In this document: positions 26,719-33,891 of the stretch, one piece after another
Position numbering within the stretch: the first letter of the stretch is position 1
Layout: the number at the start of each line of letters is the position of its first letter
From: Penaeicola halotolerans
GTDB lineage: Bacteria; Bacteroidota; Bacteroidia; Cytophagales; Cyclobacteriaceae
Direction of reading: 5' to 3'
DNA: 64,000 nucleotides
Assembly (NCBI RefSeq): GCF_016464625.1
Contig: NZ_JAEAGO010000002.1
Location: 496,001 to 560,000, forward strand
The notes under the pieces: model-generated
Told to the model about the DNA's origin: nothing
The model's input: the letters and a program-made list of their open reading frames with translations, nothing else
Databases searched by the model: none
Position numbers and translations under genes: made by a program

Positions 26719-27303
26719 ATGAAGATACTTCAGCACCGCTTTTTTAGATTTTGTCATGTAGCTACGGGCATATTTTTGGGCTTTACTTTCTGGAGCTCTG
26801 GTATGGCCAAGCTGTACTTTGAACATTTATTCATTGGTTGGATAGGGCCGCCTTGGCTGATCGAGCGATTGGCTGAGTTTGAACTTGGACTTTATGGACA
26901 GTTTATCGCTTTGTCACAAGTTATCATTGGCTTCATGCTCATGACGCAACGCTTTAGGAGTTTAGGGGCGGTGATGCTTCTGCCTATGATTTTGAATATT
27001 TTGATGGTCACTATTTCTCAACACTGGGTAGGGACGCCCTATGTTTTAGCGGTACTACTCTCGATGAATATTTTTCTATTGCTAATGGAGTTTCCAAAGT
27101 TTTTGCCTTTGATCCTCGAAGGAAGGTCATTTCATTCAACTGCTAAGCCACAGACATGGAAAGGACATGCTGTTTGGTTGACAGGGCTTACAGTTAGTCT
27201 TTTGGCTGTAGGATTGAGCTATTATGCTTTGACATGGAGTTATTTTTTGGTGGGTTTGGGCGTTTTGATTGCTGCGATCAGTCATCGTGCGGATGGGACT
27301 TAG
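26719..27303 (+). CDS. DoxX-like small membrane protein
   Basis: Protein of 194 residues from the ATG at 26719 (MKILQHRFFRF). An upstream in-frame start at 26617 would add a stretch that does not look coding. It has about five hydrophobic segments, with a charged helix pair typical of DoxX/DoxD-like proteins: FWSSGMAKLYF (about residues 27-37), then LYGQFIALSQVIIGFML and the Met-rich MLLPMILNILM. DoxX-like proteins occur as membrane subunits of quinone-linked thiosulfate oxidation, but many have other roles. The neighbouring TsdA-type cytochrome gives the thiosulfate idea some weight. It ends at the edge of the CRP-type site that precedes the cytochrome gene. Confidence 0.65.
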   Translation: MKILQHRFFRFCHVATGIFLGFTFWSSGMAKLYFEHLFIGWIGPPWLIERLAEFELGLYGQFIALSQVIIGFMLMTQRFRSLGAVMLLPMILNILMVTISQHWVGTPYVLAVLLSMNIFLLLMEFPKFLPLILEGRSFHSTAKPQTWKGHAVWLTGLTVSLLAVGLSYYALTWSYFLVGLGVLIAAISHRADGT

Positions 27304-27319
27304 TGTGATTTAGATCACG
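27304..27319 (+). promoter_or_regulatory. CRP/FNR-type operator before the tsdA-like gene
   Basis: TGTGATTTAGATCACG fits TGTGA-N6-TCAC(A/G), the CRP-family site, with symmetrical half-sites GTGAT/ATCAC. Its centre (27311.5) lies about 41 bases upstream of the start point expected from the TAATTTTG box at 27341. That is the class II activator position. The regulator is not encoded in this window. Confidence 0.65.
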
Positions 27320-27340
27320 GAGCTTTCTTGATGCTTCGAT

Positions 27341-27348
27341 TAATTTTG
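27341..27348 (+). promoter_or_regulatory. -7 box of the tsdA-like gene
   Basis: TAATTTTG matches TAnnTTTG exactly. No good TTG lies at the -33 spacing, which would suit an activator-dependent promoter served by the CRP-type site upstream. The ATG of the cytochrome gene lies 20 bases downstream. Confidence 0.55.
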
Positions 27349-27367
27349 GTACATTAATTTGAAGATC

Positions 27368-28423
27368 ATGAAAAAGTCCGCAGATGACATCTCTTTACTG
27401 GTTAATGGCATACTAGGCTTGGTACTTGGTGTGCTGCTACTCGTTGGTTTGATTGGTGTATTGCTTTATGGTCAAGCTCACTGGTTTTCACCCGCTGATA
27501 AATCAATAGCCAAGGTGGCAGAATCTCCCATTCTCAAAACCATTTATAGAGGATTGATACCTAAAGAAGGTGTGTGGCAAGCGCCTGATTGGGAGACTGT
27601 TGATCAGCATCCTGATGCCGAAGCGATCAAGTACGGTCGAGAGTTGATCGCCAATACGGCTGCTTTCTTAGGGCCAAACGGTTCGGTAGCTCAAATGTCT
27701 AACGGCATGAACTGCCAAAACTGTCACCTTGATGCGGGGACTGCGCCATTAGGAAATAACTTCAGCGCGGTAGCAGCAAACTATCCAAAAAATCGAGCCA
27801 GATCAGGTGATATAGAGGATATTCCCCACCGTATCAATGACTGCTTTGAGCGTAGTCTCAACGGTAATCCCCTACCAGTAGGTAGTCCAGAAATGAAAGC
27901 GATGGTGGCTTATATCCAATGGGTAGGTAAGGATGTCCCGAAGGGTACCTCTCCTCACGGTTCGGGGCTTTACGAAGTACCTTATATGACTCGTGCTGCA
28001 GACCCTGTTTTAGGCAAGCAAGTCTATGATGCTCAGTGCCAAAGCTGTCACATGCAAGATGGACAGGGGATGATGAAGCCTGATAAGACGGGCTATATCT
28101 ACCCTCCTGCTTGGGGCGAAAATAGCTACAACGATGCTGCAGGACTTTATAGACTTTCTCGATTTGCAGGATTTGTCAAGGCTAATATGCCACTGGGAGC
28201 AACGTACGAGCGACCTATACTGACGGATGAGGAAGCTTGGGATGTAGCCGCATATGTCAATTCTCTAGAAAGGCCACAAAAGCTATTTACTCGAGATTGG
28301 CCGGATATTACTAAGAAACCTATAGATCATCCTTTTGGTCCTTTTGCGGATGGCTTTTCTGAACAGCAGCACAAGTATGGTCCATTTCTTCCGATTCTTC
28401 AAAGTAAGGGAGGTCAGCCATGA
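27368..28423 (+). CDS. tsdA: TsdA-type membrane-anchored dihaem cytochrome c (thiosulfate dehydrogenase / tetrathionate reductase family)
   Basis: Protein of 351 residues from the ATG at 27368; a TTG nine bases upstream is less likely. One N-terminal membrane anchor lies at about residues 9-34. Two c-type haem sites follow: CQNCH at 116-120 (in SNGMNCQNCHLDAGT) and CQSCH at 224-228. Between them RINDCFERSLNG places Cys159 where TsdA enzymes have the unusual Cys axial ligand of haem 1; NMPLG (Met274) is a candidate ligand of haem 2. These features point to reversible thiosulfate/tetrathionate conversion in the periplasm, with electrons passed to or from the respiratory chain. The direction of the reaction is not readable. 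Its stop overlaps the porin start (ATGA). Confidence 0.85.
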   Translation: MKKSADDISLLVNGILGLVLGVLLLVGLIGVLLYGQAHWFSPADKSIAKVAESPILKTIYRGLIPKEGVWQAPDWETVDQHPDAEAIKYGRELIANTAAFLGPNGSVAQMSNGMNCQNCHLDAGTAPLGNNFSAVAANYPKNRARSGDIEDIPHRINDCFERSLNGNPLPVGSPEMKAMVAYIQWVGKDVPKGTSPHGSGLYEVPYMTRAADPVLGKQVYDAQCQSCHMQDGQGMMKPDKTGYIYPPAWGENSYNDAAGLYRLSRFAGFVKANMPLGATYERPILTDEEAWDVAAYVNSLERPQKLFTRDWPDITKKPIDHPFGPFADGFSEQQHKYGPFLPILQSKGGQP

Positions 28424-29784
28424 GATATCTCCTGTTGACAATTTCGCTGATACTTTTACAGATCAGTGCACAAACTCAATCAGTCAAAGAGGACACTACT
28501 AATTCATGGATGAGGAGTTATACCATGTCTACTAGGTCTTACTTTATGACTACTCAATACTACAATGACTTCAAGCCAGATCATGCATGGGGTCAAATGC
28601 TCAGCGTACAAGTAAAGCAACAATTAGGTAATAAATTATCTGTCGCTGCAAGCTATGCAGGATTTGTTAGGATACTAAGTTCGGATCTACAGGCTTTGGA
28701 TGCACGAGTGCCTATCCTCAATCGCTATGAGGTGGGGCTTTTTGATGTGACAGATCTAGATCAGCGTGTATTTGGTAGAGTTGAAAAACTTCATTTAAGC
28801 TACACTGGTAAGAACTTTCAAGCAAAGCTCGGAAGAATGGGGATCAACACGCCATTTTTGAATCCACAGGATGGGCGACTAAGTCCTACTTTTGTAGAAG
28901 GGTGGCGACTCGACTGGAAGCTAGATCAAAGGGTCAGTTTGTCAAGTGATTTGATTTGGAGGATTTCACCGAGATCTACAGGAGAATGGTTTGGTGTGGG
29001 AGAAAGTATCGGGCTATATCCTGTAGGTAGAGATGTGAATGGAGGGCCTTCTGCTTATGCAGGTCAGACGACTTCAGCATACGTTCATGTGACGGATCTT
29101 TCTTACAAGCCTTCTAAAAATACTTCTTGGAAAGTCAATCACACTTTGATAGACAATATTACAAGTACCTATTTGCTTCAATACGAAGGGAATAAAAAAA
29201 TTGAAAGTATTACTTGGCTGTGGGGACTTCAGACTACAGTACAGCATGGAATAGGTAATGGAGGAAATGATGATCCAGCTCTCAGGTATAAATCTCCAGA
29301 TGATTTTAATACGGTCTTGAGTGGCAGAATAGGGTTTAAAACGAGCCGAGCTGTTTTTAACATCAATTATAGTAAAATGGTAGGAGGAGAGAGATTTTTG
29401 AGTCCTAGGGAGTGGGGGCGAGATCCTTTTTATACTTTTATCCCGCGTGAAAGAAATGAAGGACTCACAGCGGTGGATGCTTTTACGCTATATTATCAGC
29501 AAACACTAGACGAGCAGTCTACTTGGCAAGCGTATGGGTATGGAGGGATTTATTTATTGCCAGAAGCCACTGATTTTGAGTTGAACAAGTATGCTTTTCC
29601 TAGTTATACACAGTTTAATCTAGGGCTTAAGCACCAACCTACTTCTTGGGGAGCAGGTTTGGATTTTCATTTGATCTTGATGACCAAACTTGCATTAGAG
29701 GATGAGATTGCTCCAGCTTGGGAGTACAATAAAGTCAATCTCTTCCACCTCAATGCGATCGTGAATTATTCTTTAAACTGGTAA
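28420..29784 (+). CDS. OprD-like outer-membrane porin
   Basis: Outer-membrane beta-barrel of 454 residues with a cleavable signal peptide (MRYLLLTISLILLQISAQTQ). Alternating polar/hydrophobic strands run through the protein, and it ends on a barrel-type terminal strand (AIVNYSLNW, final aromatic). LGRMGINTPFLNPQDGRLSP (about residues 139-158) corresponds to the conserved barrel block of the OprD family. The ATG overlaps the tsdA-like stop, so the two proteins are translated together; the porin probably admits the substrate of the cytochrome. Exact substrate specificity is not visible. Confidence 0.78.
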   Translation: MRYLLLTISLILLQISAQTQSVKEDTTNSWMRSYTMSTRSYFMTTQYYNDFKPDHAWGQMLSVQVKQQLGNKLSVAASYAGFVRILSSDLQALDARVPILNRYEVGLFDVTDLDQRVFGRVEKLHLSYTGKNFQAKLGRMGINTPFLNPQDGRLSPTFVEGWRLDWKLDQRVSLSSDLIWRISPRSTGEWFGVGESIGLYPVGRDVNGGPSAYAGQTTSAYVHVTDLSYKPSKNTSWKVNHTLIDNITSTYLLQYEGNKKIESITWLWGLQTTVQHGIGNGGNDDPALRYKSPDDFNTVLSGRIGFKTSRAVFNINYSKMVGGERFLSPREWGRDPFYTFIPRERNEGLTAVDAFTLYYQQTLDEQSTWQAYGYGGIYLLPEATDFELNKYAFPSYTQFNLGLKHQPTSWGAGLDFHLILMTKLALEDEIAPAWEYNKVNLFHLNAIVNYSLNW

Positions 29785-29786
29785 AT

Positions 29787-29833
29787 GAAAAGGATGCCGA
29801 TGATCAGTCAACTGACTTATCGGCACCCTTTTC
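29787..29833. terminator. Bidirectional terminator between the porin gene and lspA
   Basis: GAAAAGGATGCCGAT (29787-29801) pairs with ATCGGCACCCTTTTC (29819-29833), with one mismatch that becomes a G-U pair on the minus strand. A nested GTCA/TGAC hairpin fills the loop, and T-rich sequence flanks both sides. The right arm lies inside the end of the lspA coding sequence. Confidence 0.75.
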
Positions 29834-30481
29834 TTCTTGTTCCTCAGCAGATTCCTCTTCATGGATAGTAGGTTCAGCTACTGCTGCTTGTACAGTTTCT
29901 ATTTTTGGTGGGTCAAAGAATCTCTTTTGGTACAAAATGATGAAAGCTACTCCGGTGAAGATAGCTGCATCTGCTATGTTGAAAATCGGCCATAGAGCGG
30001 TGTAGCTACCACCCCAAAAAGGAATCCACTCAGGGACGATCCCTTCCCAGATATCAAGGTAAAACATGTCTACCACCTGTCCATGAAACCAAGGCGTACT
30101 GGCATCATAAGGGGCATTGCCTAGCCATACACCATAAAACAAGCTATCGATCAAGTTACCGATGGCACCACCGAGGATCATTCCCACACAGATGAGCAAG
30201 CCGGCTTTTGCGCCATTTTTAGACAAATAGTAGAGATAATAGCCTATTCCAAACATGGCGACAAGACGAAAAGACGTCAAAGCTAATTTGCCATATTCAG
30301 TGCCCAGCTGAAGACCAAATGCCATCCCAGGATTGGTGGTATAATGTAGCTTAAACCAATCTCCGAAGATTTTGATCTGACCGATGGTGCCCATTTCCAT
30401 ATTGTAGTGGACGAGCATTTTGACTACTTGGTCTATGGCGATCACCAGCAGGGCTACACCGAAATATTTGAGATGCTTCAT
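29804..30481 (-). CDS. lspA: Lipoprotein signal peptidase (signal peptidase II)
   Basis: Inner-membrane aspartyl protease that removes signal peptides from prolipoproteins. The protein of 225 residues has four membrane helices and both catalytic aspartates: Asp138 in GQVVDMFYLD and Asp171 in FNIADAAIF. The conserved TTNPGMAFG block lies at 48-56 and GGAIGNLIDS at 104-113. Two features make it longer than the ~165-residue E. coli protein: an insertion of about 30 residues between the catalytic blocks, usual in this phylum, and a Glu-rich cytoplasmic tail of about 40 residues. It lies directly after ileS, the order found in many bacteria. Many lipoproteins in this window would depend on it. Confidence 0.96.
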   Translation of the reverse strand: MKHLKYFGVALLVIAIDQVVKMLVHYNMEMGTIGQIKIFGDWFKLHYTTNPGMAFGLQLGTEYGKLALTSFRLVAMFGIGYYLYYLSKNGAKAGLLICVGMILGGAIGNLIDSLFYGVWLGNAPYDASTPWFHGQVVDMFYLDIWEGIVPEWIPFWGGSYTALWPIFNIADAAIFTGVAFIILYQKRFFDPPKIETVQAAVAEPTIHEEESAEEQEEKGADKSVD

Positions 30482-30503
30482 ATTCGTTTTATTTGCTGAT
30501 CAC

Positions 30504-33500
30504 TCAGCCTACTTTTTCTATTTGGATGGAAAGCTCGAAGTCGTCCATTTCTACTACTTGACTAGCATTTACTTGATTTACCAAGACTAGATCAGTCGCC
30601 TGAGTCTCTACGCAGATATAAGACTTAAAGTTGGTCAGCGCATCATCTGCTGCTTCGTGGTGCTGTACTTGAATCTTGATTTTGTCTTGTACATCTAAGC
30701 CCATGTCTTTGCGAAGATTTTGGATGCGGTTGACCAGATCTCTCGCGATACCTTCTTGCTTGAGTTCGTCAGTGAGCGTAACGTCTAGCGCCACGGTCAC
30801 ACCATAATCAGAGGCTACAGACCAGCCAGGAATATCCTGAGAGCTGATGATCACATCTTCTTTTGTCAATGTTGCTTTTTCACCCTCTAGTTCTATGATC
30901 AGCTGACCTGTACGCTCGATCTCGCTGATTTCGGTGGCGGTCCATTGGTTGATTTGAGCCGCTACAAGTTTCATTTTTGGGCCAAATTCTTTTCCTAACT
31001 TAGCAAAGTTTGGTTTGACACTTTTCACCAAAATCCCAGAAGTATCATCGATATAGTCGATCGCTTTGATATTGACTTCAGCTTTGATGAGTTCCTCCAC
31101 ATGCTGAATTTGAGTTTTAGTTTGCTCACTCAGAACAGGGATAAGGATCTTTTGAAGTGGTTGACGCACCTTCAGCTTTTCTTTCTTACGAAGTGAATGC
31201 ACGAGTGAAGAAATGTCTTGCGCTAGCTGCATGCTGTGCTCCAAGCTGTCATTGATCAAAGCAGTATCAGCTGCAAACCAATCTGTCAAGTGGACAGAGG
31301 CTGGTTGGTCTTTTCTCTCTTTGGTGAGGTTTTGGAAAAGCCAATCTGCATAAAATGGAGCGAAAGAAGACATCAGCTGTGATAGTGTCATCAAGCACTC
31401 ATAGAGCGTCTCATAGGCAGCTTGCTTGTCAGCATTCATCTCACCTCTCCAGAACCGTTTTCTAGCCAGACGCACGTACCAATTGGACAACTGATCCACG
31501 GTGAAGTTCATGATGGCTCTGGTAGCTCTGGTGGCGTCATACTGATCCATAGCAGTCTCGACTTCTATGATCAGCGATTGTAGTTTAGAGATGATCCAGC
31601 GATCTAGTTCAGGCCTTTGTGCTACAGCGATTTTTTGATTTGGGCTGTAGGCAAAGTCGTCTAGATTCGCATAAAGGGCAAAGAAGTTATAAGTGTTTTG
31701 AAGCGTTCCAAAGAAACGTCTCTGTACCTCTTGCACACCCTCTATGTTAAATTTAAGGTTATCCCATGGATTGGCATTGGAGAGCATGTACCAGCGAAGC
31801 GCGTCCGGTCCATGTTCTTTTAGTGTGACAAATGGATCTACAGCATTGCCTAGACGTTTAGACATTTTGTTACCATTTTTATCTAGCACTAGGCCATTTG
31901 CAATGACATTTTTGAAGGCTACTTGGTCAAAGAGCATCACCGCGATCGCATGAAGTGTAAAGAACCAACCTCTAGTCTGATCGACACCTTCAGCGATATA
32001 GTCAGCCGGATAATTTGCTTTGAAGATATCCTGATTTTCAAATGGATAGTGCCACTGTGCATAAGGCATGGCTCCTGAGTCAAACCACACGTCTATGAGG
32101 TCTGGCTCGCGAAACATTTTCTCACCAGTAGAAGATACCAAGATGACATCATCTACATAAGGTCTGTGGAGGTCGATTTCTTTACCCTGATAAGGAGAGG
32201 CTTTCATAAAACCTTTAGCTACTCCTTTGGCTATCTCTGCTTCTAGTTCTGCTACAGAACCTATACACTTGGTCTCAGAGCCATCCTCTGTCCTCCAGAT
32301 AGGAAGTGGTGTTCCCCAAAATCTAGAGCGGCTGAGGTTCCAGTCCACGAGATTTTCTAGCCAGTTGCCAAATCGCCCCGTTCCTGTGGACTCTGGCTTC
32401 CAATTGATGGTCTTATTGAGTGCTACCAGCTTGTCTTTATAAGCAGTGGTTTTGATAAACCAGCTCTCGAGTGGATAGTATAGGATAGGTTTGTCCGTCC
32501 TCCAGCAGTGTGGATAGCTGTGTTCGTATTTCTCTACACGGAAAGCCTTGTTTTCATTTTTCAAGATGATAGAGATGATCACGTCTGTACTCTTGTACTC
32601 TGGATCATTTTCGTTTTCATCTAGGTAGTTTTTGACATAAAAATCATCTGGTCCAAAGTCCTTATGCGCAGTGATTTGATGTGCCTTCATTTGCTCAGCT
32701 AGATAGCTTCCTACTACTGGAAGGAATTTACCTTGCTTGTCCACTACTGGGACATCTTGTCCATTTTCATCTTTGACAAATACGCCTGGGATGTTGTTTT
32801 GTACCAATGTCCTAAAGTCATCCGCACCGAAAGCTTTGGCTAAGTGGACGATACCAGTACCATCTTCAGTAGTGACATAATCGCCTGAAATCACCGTAAA
32901 AGCCGGAGCAGGCAGTGCCAAATCTGCGATAGGGAAAAGCTGCTCATATTGCATACCGAGTAGGTCTTTGCCTTTATACTCCGCTACAATCTCATAAGGG
33001 ATGAGCTTGTCTCCAGCTTTGTAGTCAGCTAGAGCCAGATCTGCTGCTTTTGGATTAAAATAGCTATTTACACGAGCCTTTGCCATGATGATCTGCATCG
33101 GTTCGTATGTGTATTGGTTGAAAGTCTTGACCTTCACATAGTCTAAGTTTTCACCTACTGCTAGAGCAGAGTTAGAAGGGAGGGTCCAAGGAGTAGTCGT
33201 CCAGGCAGCGAAATACTCATTATCAGTGCCTTTGATCTTAAACTGTGCTGTGATGGAAGTATCTTTGACATCACGATAGCAGCCAGGCTGATTGAGTTCG
33301 TGTGAGCTCAGACCTGTACCTGCTGCTGGAGAGTAGGGCTGTATCGTGTAGCCTTTGTAAAGGAGATCTTTATCAAAAAGCTGCTTCAGCAAGTGCCACA
33401 AGCTCTCGATATACTTCGCATCAAAAGTGATGTAAGGATCCTCTAAATCTACCCAATAGCCGATCTTCTCCGTGAGTTCATCCCACTGATCTTTGAAGCG

Positions 33501-33878
33501 CATGACGGTCTCTCGGCACTTACGATTGTACTCTTCTACGCTTATTTTCTTGCCGATATCTTCTTTGGTGATACCGAGTTCTTTTTCAACTTGCAGTTCT
33601 ACAGGAAGTCCATGTGTGTCCCAGCCTCCTTTACGCTTCACTTGGAAGCCTTTGAGCGTCTTATATCTACAAAAGATATCCTTAAGGGTACGCGCCATCA
33701 CGTGGTGGATACCAGGTGTACCATTAGCAGAAGGAGGACCTTCGAAAAAAGTAAACGTTTCTTGGCCTGCTCTATTTTCTATTGATTTTTTGAAAATATC
33801 ATGCTGCTTCCAATAGCTCAATATGGACTCACCTATGCCTGGGTAATCTACTTGCTTATATTCTTGATATCTTTTCAC
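30504..33878 (-). CDS. ileS: Isoleucyl-tRNA synthetase, type 2, with GIHH signature
   Basis: Charges tRNA-Ile with isoleucine. The protein of 1124 residues lacks the C-terminal zinc-finger domain of type 1 enzymes and has the longer C-terminal region of the eukaryote-like type 2. The class I ATP-binding signature, normally HIGH, reads GIHH at residues 56-59 (in NGTPGIHHVMART), and the second signature is KMSKR near residue 670. The editing domain lies between them (TTTPWTLPSN near 230). Translation starts at a GTG. Type 2 enzymes resist mupirocin better than type 1, and a GXHH-type swap has been linked to very high resistance in some members. It is preceded by an MMPL exporter gene and followed by lspA. 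Confidence 0.95.
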   Translation of the reverse strand: MKRYQEYKQVDYPGIGESILSYWKQHDIFKKSIENRAGQETFTFFEGPPSANGTPGIHHVMARTLKDIFCRYKTLKGFQVKRKGGWDTHGLPVELQVEKELGITKEDIGKKISVEEYNRKCRETVMRFKDQWDELTEKIGYWVDLEDPYITFDAKYIESLWHLLKQLFDKDLLYKGYTIQPYSPAAGTGLSSHELNQPGCYRDVKDTSITAQFKIKGTDNEYFAAWTTTPWTLPSNSALAVGENLDYVKVKTFNQYTYEPMQIIMAKARVNSYFNPKAADLALADYKAGDKLIPYEIVAEYKGKDLLGMQYEQLFPIADLALPAPAFTVISGDYVTTEDGTGIVHLAKAFGADDFRTLVQNNIPGVFVKDENGQDVPVVDKQGKFLPVVGSYLAEQMKAHQITAHKDFGPDDFYVKNYLDENENDPEYKSTDVIISIILKNENKAFRVEKYEHSYPHCWRTDKPILYYPLESWFIKTTAYKDKLVALNKTINWKPESTGTGRFGNWLENLVDWNLSRSRFWGTPLPIWRTEDGSETKCIGSVAELEAEIAKGVAKGFMKASPYQGKEIDLHRPYVDDVILVSSTGEKMFREPDLIDVWFDSGAMPYAQWHYPFENQDIFKANYPADYIAEGVDQTRGWFFTLHAIAVMLFDQVAFKNVIANGLVLDKNGNKMSKRLGNAVDPFVTLKEHGPDALRWYMLSNANPWDNLKFNIEGVQEVQRRFFGTLQNTYNFFALYANLDDFAYSPNQKIAVAQRPELDRWIISKLQSLIIEVETAMDQYDATRATRAIMNFTVDQLSNWYVRLARKRFWRGEMNADKQAAYETLYECLMTLSQLMSSFAPFYADWLFQNLTKERKDQPASVHLTDWFAADTALINDSLEHSMQLAQDISSLVHSLRKKEKLKVRQPLQKILIPVLSEQTKTQIQHVEELIKAEVNIKAIDYIDDTSGILVKSVKPNFAKLGKEFGPKMKLVAAQINQWTATEISEIERTGQLIIELEGEKATLTKEDVIISSQDIPGWSVASDYGVTVALDVTLTDELKQEGIARDLVNRIQNLRKDMGLDVQDKIKIQVQHHEAADDALTNFKSYICVETQATDLVLVNQVNASQVVEMDDFELSIQIEKVG

Positions 33879-33891
33879 GGATCTCTACTTA

